The notes beneath the pieces are model-generated. The model was not told the origin of the DNA, searched no databases, and was given only the letters and a program-made list of their open reading frames with translations. DNA of 64,000 nt from AP-15 sp963712825 (lineage in GTDB: Bacteria; Pseudomonadota; Alphaproteobacteria; ATCC43930; CGMCC-115725). Shown here piece after piece: positions 36,954 to 46,821 of the stretch; the first letter of the stretch is position 1, and each line of letters opens with the position of its first letter. The stretch is from NCBI GenBank assembly GCA_963712825.1, contig CAVQJP010000016.1, forward strand, positions 744,001 to 808,000, in the 5' to 3' direction. The position numbers and the translations under genes are program-made.

Positions 36954-37200
36954 TGGCCTTCCTCATCGAAATTACGTGGCGGCACTCCTCGCCGTCGATT
37001 TCCGCCCGTGGTGTCCACACCAAGATCATCATCCGGCCGGCGAGCAGTCCCACCGTAATGAAGCGTCGCTCGGGATATTCGAACCGTGTGTCCTCGAACG
37101 TAAGGCGTGGTCCGGCGAATATGTTCGGCGCATCGCGAAAATCCAAGCTGCGCTCTCGCAGCGTCCATTCTCGCTTTGCCGGATCGAAGGTGATCCTCAT
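36907..37200 (-). CDS. brnT: BrnT-family ribonuclease toxin
   Basis: 97 aa beginning MRITFDPAKREWTLRERSLD and containing RFITVGLLAGRMMILVWTP and CRHVISMRKANGRE, the BrnT pattern (FDPAK...F.D.......E.R....G.......V......RIIS.RKA). BrnT is an RNase toxin inhibited by BrnA. Here the usual NLRKHG segment reads TLRERS, so one expected His is missing and activity may be altered. It precedes and overlaps the BrnA-fusion gene. Confidence 0.85.
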   Translation of the reverse strand: MRITFDPAKREWTLRERSLDFRDAPNIFAGPRLTFEDTRFEYPERRFITVGLLAGRMMILVWTPRAEIDGEECRHVISMRKANGREQVRYLQRLGES

Positions 37201-37265
37201 GCATGCGAGATTATGTAGCTACGAAAAAACTAGAATCAAGTTTTCCGTAGCTCCCGAGGCCGGCC

Positions 37266-39083
37266 TTACCCGAGCGCTTCGAGTTCGTCGATGAAGGCGG
37301 AGACGACGGAGAGGCCCTTCGACCAGAAGGCGGGGTCGGAGGCGTCGAGGCCGAAGGGGGCCAGCAACTCCTTGTGCCGCAATGTGCCGCCGGCGCGCAG
37401 CATGTCGAGGTAGCGCCCGGCAAAGCCCTGGTGTGCGTCCTGGTAGACCGCGTAGAGCGAGTTCACCAGGCAGTCGCCGAAAGCATAGGCGTATACATAA
37501 AACGGCGTGTGGATGAAGTGCGGGATATAGGACCAGTAATGGCGGTAGACACCGTCGAGGCGGATCGCCGGGCCGAGGCTTTCGCGCTGCACGTCGAGCC
37601 AGATTTCGGCGATGCGGTCGGGTGTCAATTCGGCCTCGCGGCGCTCGTCATGCACCCGGATCTCGAAGGTGGCAAAGGCGATCTGGCGCACGACGGTGTT
37701 CAGCATGTCCTCGACCTTGCCGGCGAGCATGATCCGGCGGCGAGCCGGGTCGCTCTCGCGCGCCAGAAGGGCGCGGAACGTCAACATCTCGCCGAACACC
37801 GAGGCAGTCTCGGCCAGGGTCAGCGGCGTGTCGGCCATCAGATAGCCCCGCGGCCCCGCCAATACCTGATGGACGCCGTGGCCCAGCTCGTGAGCGAGCG
37901 TCATCACGTCGCGCACCCGGCCCTGGTAGTTCAACAGCAGATAGGGGTGGGCGTTCGGCACCGTCGGGTGGGCAAAGGCGCCCGAGGCCTTGCCCGGCCG
38001 CACCGGCGCGTCGATCCAGGGTGCGGCGAAAAACCGGCCGCCGACTGCCGCCAGCTCCGGCGAAAACGCGTTGTAGGCCGACAGCACGGTTTCCTCGGCC
38101 TCGCGCCATGGGATCAGCCGGTCGCCGTCCTCGGGCAGCGGCGCGTTCCTGTCCCAGAACGGCAAGGCGTCAACCCCGAACCAGCGCGCCTTAAGCCGGT
38201 AATAGCGGTGCGACAGGCGCGGATAGCTGTCGCGCACCGCCGCGATCAGCGCGTCGACGACCTCGTCCTCGACATAATTCGACAGGTTGCGCGACGAAAT
38301 CGGCCGGGCGAAATGACGCCAGCGGTCCTCGATCTCCTTGTCCTTGGCGAGGGTGTTGGTGATCAGCGCGAAAGTGCGCGCGTTTTTGCCCAGCACCTCA
38401 CCAATGGTGTTGGCCGCCTCTCGGCGGATTTCGCCGTCGCGGTCGGATAAGAGGTCGAGCACCTCGGCCTCGGTCAGCTCCTGTCCGCGAAACGGAAAGC
38501 GCAAATCGGCAATGGTCTCGTCGAAGAGCCGCGTCCAGGCGGCGCGCCCGGCGACGTATTTCTCGTGCAGCAGCTTCTCGACCTCGTCCGACAGCTGGTG
38601 CGGGCGAAACGCGCGCGTGTCGCGCAGCCACGGGCGATAATGGGCGAGCGCCGGGTCGGCCTCCTTTGCGGCAAGCGCGGCGTCGTCGAGCCGGTTGATT
38701 TCGAGAGTAAAGAACAGCAACGTCGTCGAGATCGCGTTGACCCGCTCCTGGATCGTCTGGTGAAAGCGGCCGATTTCCGGGTCGGAGAGGTTGCCGGCAT
38801 GCACCAGCGAGGCATAGCTGAGGATCCGCCCGATCAGCTCCTGCAGCCGCTCATAGGTCTCGACCGCGGTCCCCAGCGCCGCACCCGAGAATTGCGCAAG
38901 CCGGCCTTCGTGCTGCTTGCGAAAGGCCTCGGCGTCCTCGGTGAGCTGCGTCAAATCGCGGGCCAGCTCGGGGCTGTCGCGGCCGGGGTAGAGATCACCG
39001 AGATCCCATTCCGGCAAAGTCCCAAGCATTGTTTTTTTGTCAGCCGCCGCTGTTGCTTCCGCCGCCGCCTCGACCCGCATCAT
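37266..39083 (-). CDS. pepF: Oligoendopeptidase F (M3 family)
   Basis: About 605 aa with the zinc motif in MTLAHELGHGVHQVL (HELGH) and the downstream Glu in LAETASVFGEML, the M3 metallopeptidase signature, plus the PepF/M3 C-terminal YVYAYAFGDCLVNSLY. It cleaves short peptides in the cytoplasm. The start at 39083 (ATG ATG) has GGGAGC upstream; a longer frame exists but begins with non-homologous residues. Confidence 0.95.
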   Translation of the reverse strand: MMRVEAAAEATAAADKKTMLGTLPEWDLGDLYPGRDSPELARDLTQLTEDAEAFRKQHEGRLAQFSGAALGTAVETYERLQELIGRILSYASLVHAGNLSDPEIGRFHQTIQERVNAISTTLLFFTLEINRLDDAALAAKEADPALAHYRPWLRDTRAFRPHQLSDEVEKLLHEKYVAGRAAWTRLFDETIADLRFPFRGQELTEAEVLDLLSDRDGEIRREAANTIGEVLGKNARTFALITNTLAKDKEIEDRWRHFARPISSRNLSNYVEDEVVDALIAAVRDSYPRLSHRYYRLKARWFGVDALPFWDRNAPLPEDGDRLIPWREAEETVLSAYNAFSPELAAVGGRFFAAPWIDAPVRPGKASGAFAHPTVPNAHPYLLLNYQGRVRDVMTLAHELGHGVHQVLAGPRGYLMADTPLTLAETASVFGEMLTFRALLARESDPARRRIMLAGKVEDMLNTVVRQIAFATFEIRVHDERREAELTPDRIAEIWLDVQRESLGPAIRLDGVYRHYWSYIPHFIHTPFYVYAYAFGDCLVNSLYAVYQDAHQGFAGRYLDMLRAGGTLRHKELLAPFGLDASDPAFWSKGLSVVSAFIDELEALG

Positions 39084-39199
39084 CTGCTCCCGACCATGCC
39101 CTGCCTGGCCAAGATATGGGCCTGCCGCCGCGCCCGCCAAGCGGCCCGCCGGCGCTCGCCCGGGCGCGGCAGCCGTCGCGGCGATGGCGCTTGGGGAAA

Positions 39200-41356
39200 T
39201 CAGCCCGGCCCGGCGCCGGCGAGCGGCTCGGCCGGCTCGCTCCGCCCCACCGGCGTCTCGGCGAGCTCGCGCAGCAGCGCGCGCGCCACCGGATCGCGCG
39301 GGAATGCCGCTGAGATCATCCGGTAACGGCGCACTGCCTCGGCCACGTCGCCCCGTTCGAGACAGGCCGAAGCCGCCTCAGTCATCGCGCCAAGCTCGCA
39401 GGCCGCGGCGTCGGCGCTCAGTTCGGGATCGTCGGTCTCCCTGATCCCGATCAATTCATAGACCATGAAGGCGGAGCGGCGGCCCTTGACGCGGACCGTG
39501 CGCAGTGGGCGCGCCACGATGTGCGGGGCCGCGGCGGCGAGCACGTTGTCGCTGATGCAGATCGTCGTGCCAAAACGCTTGTTGACCCCCTCAAGGCGCG
39601 CGGCGACGTTGACCCCGTCGCCCATCACCGTGTAGCTGAGCCGCTCCGAGGAGCCGAAATTGCCGACCAGCACCTCGGCGCAGTTGAGGCCGACCCGCAG
39701 CCGCAGGCATTCGCGGCCCTCCGTTGCCCAGGCTTGGTTCAGCCGGTCCATGCGGCGGGCCGCGCGCAACGCGCCGGCACAGGCGCGCAGAACGTGGTCG
39801 GAGACGGGCAGCGGCGCTCCCCAAAACGCCATGACCCCGTCGCCGATAAATTTGTCGACGGTGCCGCGCTCTTGGGAAACCGCGTTGGAAACCAGCTCGA
39901 AATAGGCCGACATCTGGTTGAGCAGCCGGTCCGGCGCCAGCCGTTCCGCATGCGTCGAAAAATCCTCCAGATCGGAGAAGAACACGGTCAAAAAGCGCGG
40001 TTCGGCGCCCAAGCACAGCGGTGCGCCCGATTGGATCAGCTGCCGGACCAACCCCAGCGGGACAAACGAGGCGAATGAATGCAGCGAGCGGCGCAGCAGC
40101 GACACCGCTGATTGCAGCTGGCCGATCTCGCGGATCGTCGACCGCCGCGGTGCATTGGCGGGCTCCTCGAACGCCAGGGTCTCGATCGACCCCAGCTGGC
40201 GCGAAATCGCCTCGATCGGCCGCGACAGGCGCACCGCCAGCAAGCGGATCAACAGCATTTCGAGGGCGATCAACAGGATGATCGCCACCAGCATCACCCG
40301 GTTGGTGCGCTCGAGCACACCGACAAAGTCCTTGACCGGGGTCAGGATCACGATTTCCCAAGGCTGGCCGAAATCCTCGGGAAACCGGGTAAAGGACGCG
40401 TTGATCCGCGACCCGTCGACCCGCGAGGCAAAGACGAAATCGTCTGCCCCGCGTCTGCGACGCTCGGCGACGGCGGTGCGGACATCAGCATCCGGGATGT
40501 TGCTCAACGTGGCGATTTCGAGATGGTCGTGCACCGAGCGCAGCGATCTTTCGCCCTCGGAATCGGCGATGACCTGGCCGTCGCGGCGGTCGGCGATGAT
40601 CGCCGAGCTGCCCGCGCTCGCCCGATGAGTGTTCAAAAAGCGGTCGAGTCCGGCCAAGGTGAGGTTGGCGCCGACGCAGCCCGCATATCCCGAACCGTCG
40701 GCAATCGGGTAGGACAGGGTCAGAATGGGGGCGCCGGTATCGGGGTTTATCGCCGGTCCGACGACCGCGAGCGACCCCCGGCGTCGTGCCCTGCGGCACG
40801 GCGCCAGACCGGCGACGTTCAACTCGGTTGCGACCGCATAGCTGGCGACGGGGTGCGGCCAGACATCGTAAAAAATCCGGTGGCGGCGGCGGTCGGGATC
40901 GGCCGAAAAAGCGTCGATATAGCTCGAATGCCAATTGGCGGAGGGCGGGATCTGCGGATCCGAACGCCGGCGCTCATTGTCGACCCGCGTCACCACCCGG
41001 TGGTAGCCGTCGACAAAGCTGACGTAGACCGCGTCGACCTGCGGCGCTGCGGTCAATCCCCGGTAGAGAAGCTCGCGGCTTTGCTCGGTGCGGAACAGAC
41101 CTGGATTTTGCTCGGCTGTTGCCGCCAGCAGCCGCAACGTGCCGGCTACCGGCTCGATCAGGTTTTCCGCATTGTCGACCCCGACCCGCCGCGCCAACGC
41201 CACCTGCTCGTGCAAAATCGTGATGATCCCGGCGGTGTTCTGGCGAAACCCGAACAGCAGGATGAACGCCAGCGCCGGAACCGTCAGGCAGATAAACGAG
41301 ATCGCGATGACCGCGCTCAGCCGCGGCCGACCGAGCGAAACGCGCGGAAAGCTCAT
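39200..41356 (-). CDS. Membrane-bound class III adenylate/guanylate cyclase with dCache sensor
   Basis: 718 aa. A transmembrane helix (about 14-36) is followed by a large periplasmic dCache-like sensor (40-345), a second helix (about 353-375), a HAMP-like linker and a class III cyclase domain (455-620). The metal-binding aspartates are Asp462 (FFSDLEDFST) and Asp506 (KFIGDGVMAFW). Lys502 fits ATP use, and LSYTVMGDGVNVAARLE follows. A short C-terminal helical tail ends the protein. It should convert ATP to cAMP in response to an extracellular small molecule. The gene is divergent from the acyl-CoA synthetase. Confidence 0.9.
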   Translation of the reverse strand: MSFPRVSLGRPRLSAVIAISFICLTVPALAFILLFGFRQNTAGIITILHEQVALARRVGVDNAENLIEPVAGTLRLLAATAEQNPGLFRTEQSRELLYRGLTAAPQVDAVYVSFVDGYHRVVTRVDNERRRSDPQIPPSANWHSSYIDAFSADPDRRRHRIFYDVWPHPVASYAVATELNVAGLAPCRRARRRGSLAVVGPAINPDTGAPILTLSYPIADGSGYAGCVGANLTLAGLDRFLNTHRASAGSSAIIADRRDGQVIADSEGERSLRSVHDHLEIATLSNIPDADVRTAVAERRRRGADDFVFASRVDGSRINASFTRFPEDFGQPWEIVILTPVKDFVGVLERTNRVMLVAIILLIALEMLLIRLLAVRLSRPIEAISRQLGSIETLAFEEPANAPRRSTIREIGQLQSAVSLLRRSLHSFASFVPLGLVRQLIQSGAPLCLGAEPRFLTVFFSDLEDFSTHAERLAPDRLLNQMSAYFELVSNAVSQERGTVDKFIGDGVMAFWGAPLPVSDHVLRACAGALRAARRMDRLNQAWATEGRECLRLRVGLNCAEVLVGNFGSSERLSYTVMGDGVNVAARLEGVNKRFGTTICISDNVLAAAAPHIVARPLRTVRVKGRRSAFMVYELIGIRETDDPELSADAAACELGAMTEAASACLERGDVAEAVRRYRMISAAFPRDPVARALLRELAETPVGRSEPAEPLAGAGPG

Positions 41357-41525
41357 CTCGGCCCTTCATGCCCCACGCAGAACGCAGATCATCCGACCTT
41401 ATGTCGATGCGACACCGCCGCCAAGCCGCAGGCAGCGGCAACACCATTCCGGGCGAACACCAACGGCGGTATTCCACGCCCACGGCGAAACCCGTAGAAA
41501 GGGCGCCGGGAGGATCGGGCGAAAC

Positions 41526-43328
41526 ATGGATTACGCGAGCTGCCGCAGTCTGCCGGCGATGTTCTTCGAGCAGGCCGGGCGGCTCGGCGACAAGCCGTTT
41601 TTGTGGGCGAAGCACGACGGCCGCTATCGCGCGACGAGCTGGGCCGAGGCGGCGCGCGAGGTGCGGCTTCTGGCGCGCGGCCTCGCCGCACTCGGCATCG
41701 GCCGCGGCGACCGGGTGGCGCTCGTCGCCGAGAACCGCCCGGAATGGGTCATCGCCGATTTTGCGATCATGAGCGCGGGAGCCATCACGGTGCCGGCCTA
41801 TGTGACCAACACCGTCGACGACCATCGCCATGTCTTTGCGACCAGCGGTGCGGCCGCGGTGATCGTCTCGAAGCCGCCCTTGTCGGCGCGGGTGCTGGCG
41901 GCGGCGAACCAGGTCGAAACCCTGCACACCGTGATCGCGATCGAGCCCGCCGCGGGGCAGGCGAGTGCCGTCGACCTCGTGTCGTGGACCGATGTCCTGG
42001 CCAAGGGCGACGAGTCAGCCCCCGACGACATCGCCGAGCGCGTCGCCGAGCTTGCCCCCGACGACATCGCCTGTCTGATCTTCACCTCCGGCACCGGCGG
42101 CACCCCCAAAGGGGTGATGACCACCCACCGCAATATCCTCGCCAATTGCCGCGGCGCCTTTCGCCTGCTCGAAATCCTCGGGCTCGGCGACGAGGTGTTT
42201 TTGAGCTTTCTGCCGCTGTCGCATTCCTACGAGCACACCGCCGGGATGATGTTTCCGGTCTCGATCGGGGCGCAGATCTACTTCGCCGAAGGGGCCGACA
42301 CATTGGCCGCCAATCTGCTCGAAGCGCGCCCGACGATCATGACCGCGGTGCCGCGGCTCTATGAGACGATGCACCGCCGCATCACCCTGGGCGTCGAGCG
42401 CAAGGGCGCAATGGCGCGCCGGATGTTCGACAAGGCGGTGGCGATCGGCCGCAAGCGCGCGGCATTCGCCAACCCCAATGTCGGCGAGCGCCTGCTGGAG
42501 CCGCTGCTCGACCGCTCGGTGCGCGCCGGTCTGCGCCGCCGCTTTGGCGGGCGGCTCAAGGCGATGGTGTCGGGCGGGGCGGCGCTGAACCCGGAGATCG
42601 GCAGCTTTTTTCTGGCGCTGGGCGTGCGGCTGCTGCAGGGCTACGGCCAGACCGAGGCGGCGCCGGTCATCGCCTGCAACGTGCCGTCGCGGATCAAGAT
42701 CGACACGGTCGGGCCGCCGCTCGACGGGGTCGAGGTGCGCATCGCCGAGGACGGCGAGATTCTGGTCGCCGGCGACAATGTCATGAAGGGCTATTGGAAC
42801 GACCCGCAGGCGACGGCGCAGGCATTGGTCGAGGGCTGGCTGCATACCGGCGATGTCGGCTGGGTCGACGACGACGGCTGTATCCGCATTACGGACCGCA
42901 AGCGCGACTTCATCAAGAATTCGGGCGGCGAGATGATCTCGCCGGCGCGGGTCGAGGGCTACCTGACCCTGGAGCCGGAAATCGCCCAGGCTATGGTGTT
43001 TGGCGACCGCCGCCCCTATCTCGTCGCGGTGCTGGTGCCCGAGACCGAGCTTGCCGCCGCTTTTGCCGCTGCGAACGGGGTGCCGGCGGACATGGCGGCG
43101 ATCGCAGCCGACCCGAGGTTCGCCAAGACCATCGGCGCGGCGGTGGCGCGGGTCAACCGGGCGCTGGCGCCGATCGAGCGCGTGCGCCGCTTTGTGATCG
43201 CGGGCGAACCGTTTACAATCGCCAACGGCCAGATGACGCCGACGATGAAAGTCAAGCGCCACGCGATCCGCGAAGCCTACGGGGCCGCGGTCGAAGCGCT
43301 CTACGACGGCAAAGGGATCGCGGCATAG
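41526..43328 (+). CDS. Long-chain acyl-CoA synthetase (FadD15-type AMP-forming ligase)
   Basis: 600 aa with the AMP-binding P-loop LIFTSGTGGTPKGVMTTHRN, the adenine motif GYGQTEAAPVIAC, TGDVGWVDDDG and the C-terminal lysine region DRKRDFIKNSGGEMISPARVE. This is the long-chain fatty acyl-CoA ligase subgroup related to mycobacterial FadD15. The ATG at 41526 starts MDYASCRSLPAMFFE. An amidohydrolase follows after 17 bases with its own GGGAGGAG site, so the two are an operon. Confidence 0.92.
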   Translation: MDYASCRSLPAMFFEQAGRLGDKPFLWAKHDGRYRATSWAEAAREVRLLARGLAALGIGRGDRVALVAENRPEWVIADFAIMSAGAITVPAYVTNTVDDHRHVFATSGAAAVIVSKPPLSARVLAAANQVETLHTVIAIEPAAGQASAVDLVSWTDVLAKGDESAPDDIAERVAELAPDDIACLIFTSGTGGTPKGVMTTHRNILANCRGAFRLLEILGLGDEVFLSFLPLSHSYEHTAGMMFPVSIGAQIYFAEGADTLAANLLEARPTIMTAVPRLYETMHRRITLGVERKGAMARRMFDKAVAIGRKRAAFANPNVGERLLEPLLDRSVRAGLRRRFGGRLKAMVSGGAALNPEIGSFFLALGVRLLQGYGQTEAAPVIACNVPSRIKIDTVGPPLDGVEVRIAEDGEILVAGDNVMKGYWNDPQATAQALVEGWLHTGDVGWVDDDGCIRITDRKRDFIKNSGGEMISPARVEGYLTLEPEIAQAMVFGDRRPYLVAVLVPETELAAAFAAANGVPADMAAIAADPRFAKTIGAAVARVNRALAPIERVRRFVIAGEPFTIANGQMTPTMKVKRHAIREAYGAAVEALYDGKGIAA

Positions 43329-43345
43329 CGCTAGGGAGGAGCGGG

Positions 43346-44494
43346 ATGAAAAACGGGTTGCGCGTTTTCGACTCAGACACCCATGTCAACCCCGCCGCCG
43401 AGGTGCTCGAGCGCTATGTCGACCCCGGCTTTCGTCCCCGCCTTGCCGAGCTGGCGCAATACCGGCTGCCGGCAGGGCACGCGGCGGAGGGCGCCCCTGC
43501 CCTCCACAACTACCGGGTCGCCACCAAGTATTACCGCCGCATCCTCGGCGAGGCCGGGCCGCGCGAAACCTTTTCCGGCCGTGAGTTGCGCTGGCGCGGC
43601 GCCGCCATGCCGCGAGCGGGGGTCAACGACGACAACGCCGCCAACCGCGTCCGCGACATGGATGACGAGGGCACCGACGTTCATTTCCTGATTCCGGGCT
43701 CGTGGATGAGCCTTGTCGGCCTGCCCGACCCGTCCTTCGAAGCCGGGATGATCCGCGCCTACCACCGCCACATGGCCGATTTCTGCGGGCAGTTCCCGGA
43801 CCGCCTGAAGGGGTTGATCGTCGCCTCGGGGCGCAACGTCGAGGACGCGGCGCGCGAAATCCGCGAATGGGGCAATTCGAAATGGGCGGTCGCGGTCAAG
43901 CCGATGCTGCCGCCCGAGATCCCGCCCGACGACCCCGACCTCGACCCGATCTGGCGCGCGGCCGCCGATTACGGTCTGCCGATCGCCCACCACAGCTCGA
44001 CCTGGAACCCGCCCTACTATCCGGGCTACCGCGACGTTTGGGACAACATCTTTTTGGGCCGCATGGCTTCGCATCCATGGGGAGCGATGCGCTTTGTCGC
44101 CTCGTTTGTCGGCGGCGGGATTTTCGACCGCTATCCCGAACTGCGCTTGGCTGTCCTCGAATGCGGGTTTGGCTGGCTGCCGTTCTGGGCGCGCCGGCTC
44201 GACGAGCAGGCGGTCTATGTCGGCGGCACCGCTCCCCTAAAGCACCGGCCGAGCGAATACCTTACGAGCGGCCGGTTCTTTTGCAGCATCGAGCACCAGG
44301 AAGGCGAGGACATGTTCGCCGCCGTCACCGGCTTTCTCGGCGACGACATCCTGATGTACGCCTCCGACTACCCGCATTCGGAATGCCAGTTCCCGAACTC
44401 CATCGACAACATCCTCGCCTGGCAGACGCTCACGCCCGAAACCCGCAAAAAACTCTTCTGGGACAACGCCGCCCGCTTTTTCAAGCAGACTTAA
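43346..44494 (+). CDS. Amidohydrolase (PF04909-type metal-dependent hydrolase)
   Basis: 382 aa, a TIM-barrel amidohydrolase 2 family member: FDSDTHVNP at the N-terminus gives the first metal ligands, then YGLPIAHHSSTW and, near the end, DILMYASDYPHSE with the Asp-x-x-His of the last strand. Members hydrolyse or decarboxylate aromatic or cyclic acids. The partnership with an acyl-CoA ligase suggests degradation of a xenobiotic or aromatic acid, but the substrate is unknown. Confidence 0.88.
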   Translation: MKNGLRVFDSDTHVNPAAEVLERYVDPGFRPRLAELAQYRLPAGHAAEGAPALHNYRVATKYYRRILGEAGPRETFSGRELRWRGAAMPRAGVNDDNAANRVRDMDDEGTDVHFLIPGSWMSLVGLPDPSFEAGMIRAYHRHMADFCGQFPDRLKGLIVASGRNVEDAAREIREWGNSKWAVAVKPMLPPEIPPDDPDLDPIWRAAADYGLPIAHHSSTWNPPYYPGYRDVWDNIFLGRMASHPWGAMRFVASFVGGGIFDRYPELRLAVLECGFGWLPFWARRLDEQAVYVGGTAPLKHRPSEYLTSGRFFCSIEHQEGEDMFAAVTGFLGDDILMYASDYPHSECQFPNSIDNILAWQTLTPETRKKLFWDNAARFFKQT

Positions 44495-44786
44495 ACCGGA
44501 GCGGCGCCGGCTGGCGCTCCGATATGCGCTGATCCTGGCCCAGTGCCCAGCTGGTCCCGCCGCACAGAGCTTCCAGAGGCAGCCCACCCGTTGCTTGCCC
44601 TCCGGTCACGCCAACGAGCGTAGCGGCTCATATCGCCTGCGCCCCAGTGGGGCCGCGACCGGGCCCTTCCTGATAAATTTGAAATCGAAAATATTTTTTA
44701 AGCACTCAGAGGCGAACCTCGTCTTCGCAGCTCGCTTGCCAGGCGTCGAAAAGACCTTTCGACCCGGTGTGCGGCGGAGACATCCG

Positions 44787-46610
44787 ATGCAGACGACACG
44801 GCGCGACCTCTTCAAAAGCGCGGCACCGGCGGTGATGGCCGGCGCGCTCGGCTTTCCGGCCGTTGGCCGCGCCGAGGGATATGCGGACACCGGGTCCGCC
44901 TCGGGGACGGCCGATCGGACGGGTTCGGCCGTCGCATCAAACGGGTATCTGTCGTCGTTGCTGCCGCTGGAAGACCAGCGCGCGTTGCGCGAAATAAATG
45001 TCAGCCTGACCCGACTGGCCATTCGCCAATGTGTCGCCGACGGGGTGGCCAATCAGATTGTGTTCGACACGCGGATCTGCGAGGCGCTGGCGGCATTTGA
45101 AGCCCATGACGTGCCGCGCGAGGAGCTGCTGCGGCTCAGCCGGGACTGCGATGTCGTCTTCCTGTGGTCGCTCGCCTATGGCGGCGTCCGCACTACGTTC
45201 AATGCGCGGTTTATCCGCTTTCCGCTCGCTGTCGCCTTCCCGCGCACCGTCGACGAAGTGGTTTTTTGGGTCAACTTCGTCCGCGATCATCAATTCAGCG
45301 TCTCCATTCGATCGGGCAACAATTGCTACGAATCGTTCTCGATCGACAACGAGATCGTGATTGACCTGACGTTTCTGACCCTGCGCTCCGCGGGCTTTGG
45401 TGAATCGGGCGAACAGTTTTGGCTGGATCGGGCAGCGGGTGTCGTCCACGTCGCGCCCGGCATGCGTCTTGGCGTCCTCTACACCGAGCTGGCGGAGCGC
45501 GGCGTGACTTTTGCCGGCGGCCAGTGTTCGCCCGTTTGCATCGGTGGTCTGGTCGGCACCGGCGGCGTCGGCTATGCAACGCGGGCATTTGGCTATGCGT
45601 GCGACCAGCTCGTCGAGGTCGAGTACGTGCTCGCCGACGGCAGTGTCGTTACAGCCAACGCCGTCAATCGGCACACCGATTTGTTTCGCGCGACCAAAGG
45701 GGCCGGTGCGGCCGGTTTGGGCGTCATGACCCGGCTGACTGTGCGGGTTGTGCCGGCCGCGACGATTCTGTTCTATGCCGTGACCTTCGCGCTCAAGGAT
45801 GCCGCGATCGTGCTCGCGCAGTGGCAGAACCTGGCCGCGAGCGCCCCAGACGCGCTGAGCAGCGTTGCGAACCTTACCGCCAATGTCCGATCCTCGCTGC
45901 CGACGGGCGCTTTCTTCATTGATGGCGAATTTCGCGTCGAAGGCGATGTCCAGGCTGCCAGGCAACAACTCAAAAACGTGCTCTGCTCCCAATGGCTCGA
46001 TCGCCTGCCGCCGCCCCTTAACAAGACGCCGATCGAGATCCAGGAGCTGACCAGCGTCGAAGCAGCAACCGCGCTCGCCTTGCAGGTGCCGCAGCCCACG
46101 TTCAACCAGTGGAAGCTCAAATCCAACTTCGTCTTCCATCGGCTGAGCGCGGCGGCGCTCCAGCCATTGGTCAATTTCCTGCTGACCCATGCGCCCGGGG
46201 ACGACCCAAGCAGGGCCATCGGCGCGGTCAATATCTTGCTCATGGGCGGCAAGGCAAACCAGATCAACCCGAGCAGCGCTGTCGTGCCGGCGCGCCAGGG
46301 CACCGTGATGTGGGTCCATGGCGGTGCGCTGTGGAACGAGCAGCCGCTTGAAGCGCAGTCGCTGGAATTCGTCGATACCCTGTCCGCAATCCTAAAGCCG
46401 ATCCTTCAATCCCAAACCGCGCAATACGGGGTCCCCGATCTCGATCTTGGCTCGCAATTGACGACGCCTCCCGATTTGAACTACCTGAAGGCTTATTGGA
46501 GCAGTCCGACCGCGAACTACGTCCCCTTCCTGACGGCAGTCAAGCAGCGCTACGATCCGCAGGATGTGTTTCGATTTGCCCAGAGCATCCCCGTCAAGTC
46601 TCCGATCTAG
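44787..46610 (+). CDS. Tat-exported FAD-binding oxidoreductase (PCMH/BBE family)
   Basis: About 607 aa. The N-terminus MQTTRRDLFKSAAPAVMAG is a twin-arginine signal (TRRDLFK). An FAD-binding PCMH domain follows: the flavin loop SIRSGNNCYESFSI, then GGLVGTGGVGYATRAFGYAC and VLADGSVVTANAVN. A BBE-type tail (LKAYWSSPTANYVPFL) closes the protein. In relatives the loop His binds FAD covalently; here that His is absent. It would oxidise a sugar or alcohol in the periplasm. The 292 bases upstream hold no gene. Confidence 0.85.
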   Translation: MQTTRRDLFKSAAPAVMAGALGFPAVGRAEGYADTGSASGTADRTGSAVASNGYLSSLLPLEDQRALREINVSLTRLAIRQCVADGVANQIVFDTRICEALAAFEAHDVPREELLRLSRDCDVVFLWSLAYGGVRTTFNARFIRFPLAVAFPRTVDEVVFWVNFVRDHQFSVSIRSGNNCYESFSIDNEIVIDLTFLTLRSAGFGESGEQFWLDRAAGVVHVAPGMRLGVLYTELAERGVTFAGGQCSPVCIGGLVGTGGVGYATRAFGYACDQLVEVEYVLADGSVVTANAVNRHTDLFRATKGAGAAGLGVMTRLTVRVVPAATILFYAVTFALKDAAIVLAQWQNLAASAPDALSSVANLTANVRSSLPTGAFFIDGEFRVEGDVQAARQQLKNVLCSQWLDRLPPPLNKTPIEIQELTSVEAATALALQVPQPTFNQWKLKSNFVFHRLSAAALQPLVNFLLTHAPGDDPSRAIGAVNILLMGGKANQINPSSAVVPARQGTVMWVHGGALWNEQPLEAQSLEFVDTLSAILKPILQSQTAQYGVPDLDLGSQLTTPPDLNYLKAYWSSPTANYVPFLTAVKQRYDPQDVFRFAQSIPVKSPI

Positions 46611-46821
46611 ATTAAAAACCGCCCCGGAGCGTGTCGGGCGGCGGCCTATTCCGGTCGGTCTGACGCTTACGCACCTGTCCTGAGGTCCGCTCAGCCATTT
46701 AATCAAGGATGCGGCTGACTAAGGTGCGGCGCGACGAACGGGAGGTTCATCAGCCCGGCACCCGCGAGAAGGAGGCGGATTGCATCCGCCCCGCATCCTG
46801 CGCGCAAGCGACACGCCTCAC

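Noticed and set aside
40112..41525. Plus-strand frame of 461 codons and the N-terminal extension of the acyl-CoA synthetase
   Set aside because: Both are antisense to the cyclase; the synthetase domain begins at 41526.
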